Shown here in pieces: positions 44,201 through 54,418 of a stretch of DNA of 64,000 bases. Position 1 is the stretch's first letter, and every line of letters starts with the position of its first letter. Origin of the DNA: Gyrodactylus bullatarudis (taxonomy: Eukaryota > Platyhelminthes > Monogenea > Gyrodactylidea > Gyrodactylidae); the NCBI GenBank assembly GCA_012064415.1, contig SSNU01000076.1:30523-94522 (forward strand). Direction: 5' to 3'. The position numbers and the translations under genes are program-made. The notes beneath the pieces were generated by a model. That model did no database searches. It was not told the origin of the DNA and saw nothing but the letters and a program-made list of their open reading frames with translations.

Positions 44201-47200
44201 TTTAACCAAATGCCATAGGCCAGCTGCTCGTCTGGCAACAGAGTATTTACACTGTGTCAAAGTCTGATAACAGTAACTGAGCACTTCACTCGAGTTTAAC
44301 AGTGTGTTTTCCCCCTCAAAAGAGTTTGTTGCATTCAAATATTCAGCCAGGGGGACGCCGACAGTTTCTATTGTACCCTAAGTTTTCAAAAACATAATGT
44401 AATTTGAACGATAATATTGTCTAACTTCATCAAAAATAACCCAATATATAGGGTTCTGAACTATTATTGGGGAAGGTTATAGAAAACAGACGTATATTAT
44501 AGTGATTAACGTTATATTTCGCCAGGTCTCTTCAGACTCTACCCTGGTTGACATATAAATACTATCACAATGCTAAATTTTGGTGCACTTCCATTGGTTG
44601 AGTTGATTGCAAATTGCATCAAAGAAGCAGGGAGGGGGTTCACTTATCATTTCACTTTTTGTCTCTTCATGAATGCATCAATTTGTAGCTGACCAGTGGA
44701 ACCTCTTCTCTTTCGCTTGGCCACTGGGCGGTTTTTATTTTTTCTTTTCTCGCTAATTACAGGTTGGCTTATAATTTGATTATCAACTATTGTTGACTTC
44801 TCTTGGGTTTCAATTTGCAACCAATGGATGTGCACAAAAATTTAGCATTGTGATAGTATTTATATCTCAACCAGGGTAGAGTCTGAAGAGACCTCACTAT
44901 AATATACGTCTGTTTTCTCTAACCTTCTCCCATAATAGTTCAGAACCCTATAATAGTAATAATGTAGTTTATTATTTTTGGTTAAATGAATCTTTCTATA
45001 AAGTATGAAGTAAATAGGATGATCTGGTTTTGGTACTTACTCGATGACGACAAGTCAAGAGGATGTGCATCAAAGATAGACCAATATTCCTAATGATTTC
45101 CTTGTCCTTATCATTAATTGTGGGTAGTTTAAGCTTGAGGGATGCCCATTTTGCGCATACCGATGAGGCTATCTAAAAATAATAAATCGAGAATTAATCA
45201 AGTTACAGCTATAACCTGAAGGAGCATACCATGACCACGTGCCAGGTCCATGACATCAGTCTTTGGTATTGTGGTGTGAGGAACGCTGTTTCCAATTCAT
45301 CCTGGCATGACTCGCTGATAGAGACGGCTATCCCTTCAAAGGATGTGGAACCTTCGTCTACAGAAATTTTTATTTAGATTCAAATGTAGCAAGTAAAAAT
45401 AAACCTACATTCAATGGAATATTTGCCGGACTCATCAACTTGATGTCTCTTGCCGCCCATCAGTTCAAAGGCGAACAGACTCAAGCTCATGATCTTCAGA
45501 ATGGAGCCATTGTCAAGATTAAATGCATCGTCATCTATCGGACTATGCTGGTACAATTTCTCCAGGAATGTCAGTAGTCCTAGATGAGATTTATTGGAAA
45601 TCTCTTGGACCAACAAGTCCCTCGGCCTGTGCAAAATGCTCATGTCAACTGAGGAATGGATGATATCCATGATCGTTTTCAGATTGAGGGCTTTCCTAAC
45701 AAAAAGTTTAGGTGTTGATAACTAACGTGGAAGAGACTAGCCAGGAGAGAATATTCGCAGAGGCTGTGTAATGTGTTAGCTCGTAGGCGTTGGATAATTT
45801 CAGGATTTCCTCGAATCGATAATCAGGTATTGACGTGTCTCCTTGTACATGGCAATGTTGACTAATCAGTTTCATGAGAACCTCTTGAAGCTAAAATGGG
45901 CAAGTTAGAGAGAGTCCGGGCTTACATCGATCGTGATATTCTTGAGGTTATCCACGAGGAAGTCGAGGGTCTTTGAGAAATCTCTAAATTGCCAATCAAA
46001 GGTCGAGGTTAGCCGGGAAATTCTGTCTTGGATCAGGGTAAGGGTGCCTTTAGTGTAACTCAGTCTTGAGTTGGAGATTCTCTCAGTACTCTTAGAGTTA
46101 AAGTCGAGTTGTTCATAGAAAATCTTCAAAGCTGCCACAATAAAAGACTGTTCTGAATAGGGTAGGCCAATTGGAAATAAGAGACCGTCCTTGGCCGTAA
46201 AATTCTTCAAGAACATTTGGATTATTTCATCTATTGATAGGGTTCAAGATTAAATTCAGTGAAATTGTAGATATTGGTTAAAACTATTAAAAGGCTAATT
46301 TTTGCTAATTTTAAATCCTGTATAAATTTGGTTCACAAATTCAGTCGTATATATAAAATAATTACAGCGTTTCCGAGAAAAATTTGCAATTTTTGCGTCC
46401 TATTTATTTTTGTAGATAATTAGTTATTTTTGCTATATGACTTAAGCATCTTGGCGGAGAATTTCTAGAAACAGAATAATTATTCCTCCTTATAATCCTC
46501 CTTAAAAACAACTTGCTTTTCACAACTTGAAAGATAAAAATTGTTCTGGAGATTAGATTATATGTTACAGCTCTATAATAGAAGGAATTGGAAGAAATCC
46601 AGACAAACTTTATTTCATACGTAAATAATTCTTAATAGATTTTCTGATAAATTAAAATAAAATACTTGTGAGAATTATCTTGATGGTTAAATTGCTTATT
46701 ATTTTTTTGCTAATTTTCAAAAAAGATGCTTAATTTTTTGACAGCTCTAAATGATTAATGACTAATATTACTAAGGTTACATACTAAGATAGAGACATCC
46801 AATTTGACTTCGGCCAAGTTCAGGGTTATTCTCAAGGCTAAGCGAGGAGATTTCTTCTTCGAGGGAAGTTGTAGAAGCAGCATCTCGAATTACAATGACA
46901 AAATCTGAGAGGGCCTTCATTGTTTGTGCTCGTTGCTTGGGAATTTGAGTCTTGATTGAAGAGTTGAACATTTCAAGCCACAACTTGAAGAGGGCCAAAG
47001 ATTTCTCACGACTCAGTGTGGTTGAAGAGCTACGCAAAAGGAATTGTGCCAAAATACTTCCTAATGACTTGAATGCCAAGAATCGAAGTTGATCATCAAA
47101 ATGTTTCGAAGCCATCTTCAGGGGAATCAAAATCTTGGGATCCAAGTCGACGATTCTTTTGGCAATTTGAATTTTATCCAGATCAATGTAATAGCAAAGA

Positions 47201-48132
47201 ATGTAAAGCCATCTTTTAAGCACCTCCTGGTTATGAGAACTTGAGAGACGGTCTAAATCTTCAGAATCTAATTCGATAAAATTCTCAATTCTGAAGCAGC
47301 CGTCTAGGATACTTTTCGGATCGATAATTTGCTCATTATTGAATATTTCCAAATTAGAAAATTTAAGATCCTTGTTTGCAATGAATTCATGGAATAGATC
47401 GTCGAAATCAATAAATCTAGAAAAGTTTATTTTTAATCCCATCTCATACAGTTTTGGATTTGGACTGATTAAAATTCCATAAGAACTTACTTATTTTCAA
47501 GTAAAAGTTTTATGCAATCAGATGCAATATTCGAGGTCTGATTCCAGCTGGCACTAGAGCAAAGAGTATAAAGAATTTCATTTTTGTAAATCTTGTAAGA
47601 ATATTCGAAAAAACAACCAACTATATCCTTCCGTCTCAAAATGCAAACTTTGAAGAATCGCAGGAACCCTTTATTGGTTAACGATAACTGAGAATAGTCC
47701 GTAAGAATATCTAGCAAGAATTTGTCGTAAAATTCATCGTTTAAGTCTAGAAAGCCTTCAAAAATAGCTGATATTGCGTGAAAAATAGAACTCTCATCAG
47801 AGTTGAAGAACGAAAAGATCTTTTGAAGCAAGCATAAAAATATTTTCTTCTAAATGAGAATAAAGAATTTAAGCGGTTTTTACTTGTGAATTTTCAATTT
47901 TTTCCTGTAAATATTTTAGAATAATCGATGTGAAATCAGGAATGAAAAGTTTGAATTTGGGTATTTTAAGGAGAAAAGTGAGGTAGTCGAGGAATTTGTT
48001 TACGTCAAAAGATTTGATATTTAAAATGATACAAATTAAGTGAATCGAAATGACTGAAGTGTCATTCTTTTCAAGGTGTTCTTCTATTGTTTTTACAATT
48101 TCCTTCTGAAAAGTATCCATATGAGTATTCAT
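41239..48132 (-). CDS. THADA: THADA/Trm732-like HEAT-repeat protein
   Basis: Large many-exon gene. In other eukaryotes THADA/Trm732 partners the FTSJ1/Trm7 methyltransferase for 2'-O-methylation of tRNA position 32. Diagnostic segments: HILLTCRHRGTIETVGVPLA (the SRHRGA block), VARRAAGLWHLVKSAF (the TRRSAG block) and DDPRALAMHIMRGLFADSKI ... NSNAALQLFSKI (the core DUF2428 pattern of HALNILRALFRD ... RNAALQLFG). Exon blocks include 48132-47874, ~47849-47490, ~47442-46777, ~46228-45925, ~45690-45410, ~45360-45180, ~45085-44975, 44390-44110, 44072-43521, 43056-42730, 42687-42451, 42399-41983, 41829-41536, 41518-41360 and 41321-41239. Two transposon insertions sit in introns. Start could be Met 48132 or 48120. 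Exon borders are approximate. Confidence 0.85.
43100..43491. mobile_element. 392-bp MITE, AAGATG family, in a THADA intron
   Basis: Arms AAGATGGGAATTTATGA...TTTACAAAATTCTC (43101-43143) and the reverse complement ending CCCATCTT (about 43448-43491). Same family as 17591-17806. It fills most of the intron between exons ending 43521 and starting 43056. Confidence 0.8.
44499..44547 (-). ncRNA. hammerhead-ribozyme-like motif, copy A4
   Basis: CUGAAGA (44535-44529), spacer GACCUGGC, GAAA (44520-44517), stem III around AACGUU, candidate cleavage after the C at 44504. Stem I AGU/ACU plus two outer pairs. CCAGG (44547-44543) pairs with CCUGG (44526-44522); compared with A1 (CCGGG/CCCGG) this is a compensatory double change. 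All core residues intact. Sense orientation within a THADA intron. Confidence 0.8.
44871..44910 (+). ncRNA. hammerhead-ribozyme-like motif, copy A5 (core deleted)
   Basis: CCAGGGTAGAGTCTGAAGAG then ACCTCACTATAATATACG. Relative to A4, the end of the spacer, GAAA and stem III (about 20 nt) are missing, so it cannot fold. Inverted partner of A4. Confidence 0.75.
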
Positions 48133-48377
48133 ACTTCTTATATATTTTAATTTATCCTTTATCGAATGTTCCTAAAGTTAATAAATACTAATACTTTGTT
48201 AAAAACGTAGGAAACATCTTCAAAAAGGATTTTGCACATGTTCCGTTTTTGTAAGAATCAATTTTTAAAACAAAAATATACTATTCTATTCCAATATATC
48301 GCCTTGTTGTTATAGTGATCACAAGGTGTCTTTTTAATTGAAATAATATAAAATTAATAATTTTCCTATAAATTGAC
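48133..48377. promoter_or_regulatory. divergent promoter, THADA-like / DRC8-like
   Basis: 245 bp separate the two start codons, which face away from each other. The stretch is AT-rich, and no clear TATA or CCAAT box is visible. A shared regulatory region is inferred from spacing only. Confidence 0.5.
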
Positions 48378-48845
48378 ATGGAGGATGAAATTTATGAGAA
48401 AATAATTAAAATAATGAAGGTTTTCGATTATCAAAGGAATGATCAAATTAAATGTGATGATGTTTATTATATTGTTAGATCATTAGGACTGATAATGTCA
48501 AATAAGGACATAGAAGAGCTCATCAATAACGTACAGAATACTCCCCCTAATGATTTTATATGCTATGAGAAATTCATCCCTCTAGTTTATCACATGTTGA
48601 AAAATCGAATGTTTGCAGCCTCTTGTGAATTGGAGTTGAACCGGGCTTTCAGATCAATTCTTCAGAGCAAAAACAAGGGCACCCTTACCAATTATGAATT
48701 TGAGAATGTTTTCCAAACTATAGGCGAAGTTTTTGATAAGAATGAACTTCTGGATTTTCTCAATGTCTTAATGATTAAAAATAATGACCAATTGAATTAT
48801 CTGAAATATCACAGAATCTTTTCATGGGCTTTCAAGAAAGATTAA
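48378..48845 (+). CDS. EFCAB2: EF-hand protein, DRC8/EFCAB2-like axonemal protein
   Basis: 155 aa, no intron, calmodulin-like length. DRC8/EFCAB2 is a subunit of the nexin-dynein regulatory complex in motile cilia. The match is to the whole layout: VFDYQRNDQIKCDDVYYIVR SLG (first EF-hand, ligands partly lost), a segment NDFICYEKFIPLVYHMLKNR corresponding to the YIRFEKFLPVM block of the family, then a second pair (AFRSILQSKNKGTLTNYEF). Canonical calcium ligands are mostly missing, as is usual in this subfamily. It could instead be another calmodulin-like protein. Confidence 0.7.
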   Translation: MEDEIYEKIIKIMKVFDYQRNDQIKCDDVYYIVRSLGLIMSNKDIEELINNVQNTPPNDFICYEKFIPLVYHMLKNRMFAASCELELNRAFRSILQSKNKGTLTNYEFENVFQTIGEVFDKNELLDFLNVLMIKNNDQLNYLKYHRIFSWAFKKD

Positions 48846-48941
48846 AAGATGAGATTTGGGTGTAGGAGTGAAAAAATACATTTATTTCAGGATTAATCAT
48901 TTCATTTTTAACTGAAAACGATAATTTATTCATGAATCATT

Positions 48942-49993
48942 CTATTTCGTTTTTATTCCCAAGTCATCTGATCGGAGGTCTATTTTTTCAATAGCTGATT
49001 CTATAGAAACTGGTTTACTTCGTTTATTCTCGAGAAATTCTCTTACTAAATGTTCCAGTAATAATAGATAAGCATCCTCGTTGGCTGCTTCATCGGCTGG
49101 CACTTCAGTCTTCATAAAATTGCATACTTTGAAAAGATACTCATAGTTGGGACCGCAAACTCCTCTGGCATTTGCTATTTGATAAGCCTGTAACTCAATG
49201 GGACCATTGCCAATATACTGATCATTATTCGACTGTGCTATGTAGACTTGAACCATGAAATTAATTCGATCTATTCTTTTCTCTGGATCAATGTTATGAA
49301 CTAAATTTTTTGGATCATCCCTTTCCGGGTCAAAGGAATTCGAACGCTGCTTATAACCATAAAACTGTACTTGATCAAAACGATAACCTCCGAGTATCAT
49401 TTCACGCTCGGCTAAATGCTCCAATGCAACATCAATATGACTAGGATCACTAACTTCAAAGGCCACTCCCCAGACTCTTGAATTTGATAGGCTTGATGAG
49501 ACCAAAGTGGCAACCCTTCCTGGCTAGAAATAAAATACACGGATTGATAGAGATCACATTTCGATATTCACAAACAATTTTAATGTGCAAATTGCTGTTG
49601 AAAAAAAAGAACAATATCTGCATACAAAACCTAACGATGAATGTGACTAGATACTTTTTTATTGACAAAAATAGTCATACTCTAATTTGTAGCATCATGA
49701 GAAGAAATTAAGCAGAAACAAGCATCTCTCCAAAACTATTCTCTCTGCTAAAGAAATAAACTTACATTCATTGGAGTTCCACGATGTGTAGTGGTTCCCT
49801 GATAAAACCTCCTCTTGTACCCTTCAATGTAGCCGACCCAACTTCTGGAATAGGGGAAATTTGGTTTCCATATCAAGGAGCCATAGCCGAAAACGCATAA
49901 TTTGCCCGTCTCCTGGCAGACCATCATTGAGCGTAATTGAGCATATGTGATTGGTTCCTTGTTGGGTGTACTGCTATCAGGAGCCTTACTCAT
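48942..49993 (-). CDS. CHAC: ChaC-type gamma-glutamylcyclotransferase
   Basis: Degrades glutathione (or gamma-glutamyl peptides) to 5-oxoproline in the cytosol. Two exons, 49993-49766 and 49523-48942, with a 242-nt intron; 269 aa. Family signature [20 protein letters not shown] at the N-terminus (substrate loop GYGSL), [20 protein letters not shown] at the junction, VWGVAFEV, and [11 protein letters not shown] containing the catalytic Glu. A C-terminal domain ([20 protein letters not shown]) matches ChaC1/2 IA.A.G..G.N..YL. Whether it is the Chac1 or Chac2 type is not decidable here. Confidence 0.95.
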
Positions 49994-51240
49994 ATTATTA
50001 TCAGAAATAAAAACTGTACAATAAGAAAAGAATTAATACTGGCTATGAATATTTCTATTTGTGATCTTGTGATAAACTCTTGTTCAATTCAGAATTGATT
50101 TGTTTCTCATTGGTTAGAATTTTCTTAACATTATTCTGATTGGCTAGATCGATATGTATTGAAGAAATAATTTAAATTTAGAATCTAAATGAAATTCCTA
50201 ACCAATTGAACATTATCTCAATATCCTATTTCTGGAATATGGATAATCTTGAATGAAGGCTCTTCGGAATGTGTAAGAGAAAGAAAAAGTTGATTTGGTT
50301 TCTACCAAAACACGAAAGAAACCTTATTAAGGCTTAGACAGACGCCAGACAGTAAAAGGTCAATATAGAGAATGTGATCAAAATTAGAAAAAAACTTTTT
50401 CTTCTGATACCTTGTGAGAGATGTAGACGAGTTGAAATATAAATTTAGTTTCTTTCTTTCTTCTTCATGATATCTGTATCTCTAAAGATTTTGCAGGAGC
50501 GATCGTATGACACGTGTTAAAATAAATTTGCCTTTGGCTAATTATCGATTTTAGGCTATTTCTCCCTAACCAAGGGAGACTAGATGATTTTGATAACAAT
50601 TGATTTATCCTTGAGATTAGACCTGAAAAAGCTCTTGGTGAGAAGGCGACTCAACGATCCCCTAACAGCGTTGCAAACAAGGTTATGCCAACAGTTTTTG
50701 GACCAGTAAATGAATTATTCATTACAAACTAATGGTCGGAAAGTTACCTCCCAGAGATGTCTAAACTCTTTGAAGCAAATGGTTGCCAAATTGAAGAAGA
50801 TTCGCCTAGAATTTCACCCCTAAAATATCGATAGTATAGGCCTTTGGAAGCTATAACATTAATTCACTGATTGGACAGAATATATTTTTGAAGAAAAAAA
50901 TAGTTTATCACCTGAAACTTGTCTAATTATTTGCATCTACTGGAACAAATGAGACCTCAGAAAATTTTCTCGGTCTCAGTGTTAAAGCTAACTGATTGGC
51001 TAATATTTTTATGTCATGAGTCAATAAAACTACCAATCAGCCAATAGAAATTTACTCATGAATGCGTAATTATAATTTAGTAAAAAGTGTAATTTATATC
51101 AAATTGAAAATACCCCATTTGGTCAGGGACCAGTGGTCAGATCATTTTCTCATTTCCGTCAACTCTGTCTCACTTTTTTCACAACGGTTTCAACACAAAC
51201 CTATTTCACTCTTTTTATATTAATGGCCGTCAAAACGTTA
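49994..51240. other. gene-poor spacer
   Basis: AT-rich with several CCAAT/ATTGG boxes (for example GATTGGCTAG at 50139, GATTGGCTAAT at 50993). No gene or ribozyme core seen. Confidence 0.45.
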
Positions 51241-51249
51241 AAACAACTC

Positions 51250-51610
51250 CGCTAGATCCACACTCTCAATATCACTACAATAAGAAATTATCTTAAAACT
51301 CATCCTACCAAAGCATGGAAGAAACTATAGTACCTCGCAAATAAGCTCCAGACCTCCAATGATCACAGTGCCATTTCTCCAGAATCCCTAAACGGATTTT
51401 TCCATTCAATTTTTTCATCGTACTCTGAAACCTTCTTAAAAAACTTGCAGTATTCATGTCATCGGCCCTTGCGAATAACTTTATTCCTCAAGAATGGCTA
51501 ATTGTTAGAATAACCCTGATTCCAAAGAAAATTGATAGCAATTTTTGAACACGCGCCAAGATTTTCACAAGGATTTTTAATTACCTCCTCAAGATCAAGT
51601 ATTAGTATTA
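51250..51610 (+). pseudogene. LINE-type (non-LTR) reverse transcriptase relic
   Basis: Frames around 51315-51560 encode SNDHSAISPESLNGFFHSIF and, one frame over, PQEWLIVRITLIPKKIDSN. These match the region before the RT domain (…FNxFFxxIF…) and motif 0/1 (P..W..A.V.PI.K) of LINEs. In-frame stops and shifts show decay. A further frame at 51662-51931 may be the continuation but has no clear motif. Confidence 0.65.
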
Positions 51611-51956
51611 ACCCTCCCCATAGAAGTTGGTAAAATTACACATTTCACAAGCGGGGTCCATTTGGAAAATCCAATTCAGTTTCCTGAAATCTTGCTTTGG
51701 ACCACTAAGCTACACAGAATGCCTAACGTTGTCCTCCCTCTACCCAATCTGGTTAAGAAGATCAGCAGGCTGAGTTATCCTTTTTCAACTCTTATAAAGA
51801 CACTAATGACGTCAGAAACCACAACACTCGCAGTAGTAGAAGCTTTTTCATCCTTCTCAGGAATATCCTCCCATTGCGATCCAGATTGTTTAAAACTTTT
51901 TCGGCTATTTGTTCATTCTAAAGAGAATTAAATTTTGAGAAAAAATTCTTTTGATA

Positions 51957-51983
51957 TTTTTTATTATTATTATTATTATTATT
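51957..51983. repeat. (TTA)n microsatellite
   Basis: About eight tandem ATT units within TTTTATTATTATTATTATTA, after the LINE relic. It could be the residue of the LINE 3' tail, since some LINE clades end in short tandem repeats. Confidence 0.85.
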
Positions 51984-51999
51984 TCATATTTTTTTCTGA

Positions 52000-52560
52000 T
52001 ACACAAAAATGTCATTTGAAAATTACAATTTTTAAATCAGCGCCATAAATGAATCTTACTACGATAATTGATAAAAGTCAATTATTAAGCAATCTGTGTG
52101 ACTTTTCGGATGGGAATTATTTTGATAGCTATTTAAAATCCCTCCACTAGATTACCTAAAAAACTTAATGTGTTTTAAAGAATGGGAAAATGGGTTTTAT
52201 GGGTATCAGACCGATAAAATTTTTGAATTTAATTTATGAAAAGCTTCTTTTATGTGTTAAAGGTGTCCAAATTAGCAAGGGTGTTCGGAAAAAAATTACT
52301 CTGTATTGCCCTAATACTGAATAATAAATAAATTTCTATTACATAAAGTAACAACTGGACCTATTCAAAATTTTTGAACAAATCAGAGTTCAGAGATATT
52401 CTCGATTTTAATTGGTTTTTCATTGGATGATCATCAATGATGATTCATCATCAACCAAAAGTAATAGACATTTTTTTCTTATAAACTCGTTCCTGATTGG
52501 TTTGAGAAATTTTTGATAAAAAAATTAAATTTGAAAAAATGAATGGGTCCGAATCCAAAG
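52000..52560. other. no gene seen
   Basis: AT-rich. A near-palindrome, GATGATCATCAATGATGATT near 52425-52447, is the only structure noted. Confidence 0.4.
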
Positions 52561-52578
52561 ACAAAATAAATCAGTTTT

Positions 52579-52884
52579 TTAGTGATTCTGATAGTTTTTT
52601 AGCCAATTGGTTGGAGAATTTTTAGTTTTTAAAGCTTTTATCAACAGACCCTTTTGGGATGAAACTTTTGGGTCGCCTTTAATAGAGTCTTCAAACAGGG
52701 TTTGAGAGAATGTTTCGTTAGATAGAGCTGTTCTTGGACTTTTTGGCTGAGCGTTTGATGAGTTGGCAAAAGAGATGAAAGAAAAGTTGACGTGACCTGC
52801 TGTTTCGTATATTGGCGTCACGTAGTATATTGCTAAAATTTTAGTAGGATCTACTACTTTGCTAAATACACCCGGTTTATTTGG
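52579..52884 (-). CDS. possible exon, unrecognised
   Basis: A minus-strand frame from about 52884 (PNKPGVFSKVVDPTKILAIY) through VTPIYETAGHVNFSFISFAN to ANW-type end at 52579. There is no ATG; GTG or an upstream exon would be needed, and no acceptor is clear. The sequence looks protein-like, but no family is recognised. It may be a pseudoexon. Confidence 0.3.
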   Translation of the reverse strand, partial: PNKPGVFSKVVDPTKILAIYYVTPIYETAGHVNFSFISFANSSNAQPKSPRTALSNETFSQTLFEDSIKGDPKVSSQKGLLIKALKTKNSPTNWLKNYQNH

Positions 52885-52889
52885 TTACA

Positions 52890-53567
52890 TATCCGACTAG
52901 GCAAAAATATCCTTTATTATTATCAGAGTTACTAATCTAATAGTTTATATCATTCTGGGAGACAACAGTCATCTAGCAAGCGAACAGATAATATTATGAC
53001 AACCAATATTATGACTAGGGCGAGAAGAGAAAGCACTTATTTCGATCTAAAATGAGCAAAATATTAGTAGAAACATCTCTCATCATAGACTGAATTTAGA
53101 CTTATTCTTCTATCAAAAGACTTTTCTTATGTAACATCATAGCTGACTATCATTAGACAAAAATAATACAAAGTTTATCATTAGAATAGATAGACGAGGA
53201 GACCTGCTAGATATCAGCAAAAATGTTCCAGAAAAATAGCAATCTATTTTAATTCTAATTCTGTGCTTATTGTATCAAAAATAGCGTCATATAAACGTCT
53301 CGATGCAGAAACTTCTAGTAGGGGCTTATGAAAAAGGCTTGATGATTTCTGATTCAATTATAGGCCAACTGTTTTTATATGCGAGCTGAAAACCCCTCAA
53401 AACTCTCCAATAAATAGCAACAATGGAAATCAATGATGTTGAAGATTGTATAATATACATTGTATATGAATAATTTTTCTAGACACATGGATTTTGTTTG
53501 TACTATTTTTCCTATATCAGTTGTGAGTTATCAATAGAATAAAAAGACCATTGAGTTGGCTTTGTGA
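52890..53567. other. no gene seen
   Basis: Upstream region of the putative ciliary gene. No structure recognised. Confidence 0.4.
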
Positions 53568-54264
53568 ATGAATAAGAAGGAAGACCGTAGTGAAAAGCTT
53601 TTGAATTTAAAAGAAAATGTATTCACAGAAAGAAAACACCGGATAAACTTTTATTTAAAAAATCAAGATAAATTCGAAGAGAACAAGGTTGAACCACGCA
53701 AGAGACGAGATGCTCAATTTAAACCAAACTCCATTAACTGTGAAGCTTGGGAGGAAATATTACGCAAACAGGAAGAGATTAATAGGAAGCTGATTGAAGC
53801 CTCAAATATCCCAAAGCAAGTGGAGAGGCCCATCAAGGAAGATAAGCCGCCTTGTTTAAATATGCGTCCAGCTTCTCCGATCACAAAAAGTACTATTTAC
53901 TCTGGTCTATGCAAAGAAGGCTTGGGAAGGTAAGACTGACTAAAAATACTTGAACTTGCTTTCAAGATTTTTTTGATAAATTCTTTGATTTTACCAAGGA
54001 CAGGATTTTGCCATAATGTGAGGTTTTGAAATTTACTCTTTTTTTCTTGAAAGGTGCCTCTACTTGAAGAAGAGGGCAGAAATATCGCCAAAAGAAAAGT
54101 ACGTCTATCCCATGGTTAGTTCTTGGGATTATGGATGGGACCAGCCAGATCTACCGACTATGATAAAAGATTCAAATTCACGTAAAGGACGCAGAAATCT
54201 CATTGAGAAGGCTCTCTATTCAACAAATGGGATAAAATTTGAACTTTTGGAGAATGTGGATTAG
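53568..54264 (+). CDS. small basic protein with SSWDYGW motif, possible ciliary microtubule protein
   Basis: Two exons, 53568-53929 and 54054-54264, separated by a 124-nt intron; 190 aa. The N-terminal half is a charged helix (KENVFTERKHRINFYLKNQD ... EEILRKQEEINRKLIEAS). The C-terminus reads YPMVSSWDYGWDQPDLPTMI ... RRNLIEKALYSTNGI. The P-x-S-S-x-x-Y-G-W ... FYxxNGI pattern reminds me of small axonemal proteins (CFAP/microtubule inner protein types), but I cannot name the family with confidence. The ends are set by a clear ATG and stop; AATAAA follows at 54286. Confidence 0.6.
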
Positions 54265-54418
54265 AGAAGGGTGGTGTTGTTTTGAATAAAATAAATTCGA
54301 TAAAAAACTATGTATTTTTTCATTCATATTTTTATACAAAAGAAAAATAAAAATATTTTTAAATAGTTTTGAGGGGTATGTATGTTTTATTTAGGTTTGA
54401 ATTTGTTATCACAGGATT

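Larger units (their letters stand above)
44450..44960 (-). mobile_element. truncated Penelope-like element with inverted ribozyme-bearing ends, in a THADA intron
   Basis: Minus strand: the PLE C-terminal tail (44835-44647, SQPVISEKRKNK ... KRRGSTGQLQIDAFMKRQKVK), then CCAAT, TATTTATAT and ribozyme-like motif A4. The upstream end (44815-44960) is an inverted copy of the same ~150-bp terminal region with ribozyme A5. Terminal regions in inverted orientation around a truncated body are a known PLE pattern. The tail matches that of the nested PLE at 23839-24649. It lies between exons at ~44390 and ~44975, in the sense direction of THADA. Confidence 0.85.

Noticed and set aside
51662..51931. 89-codon ORF after the LINE relic
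   Set aside because: No recognisable motif; may be LINE continuation but cannot be supported as a gene.
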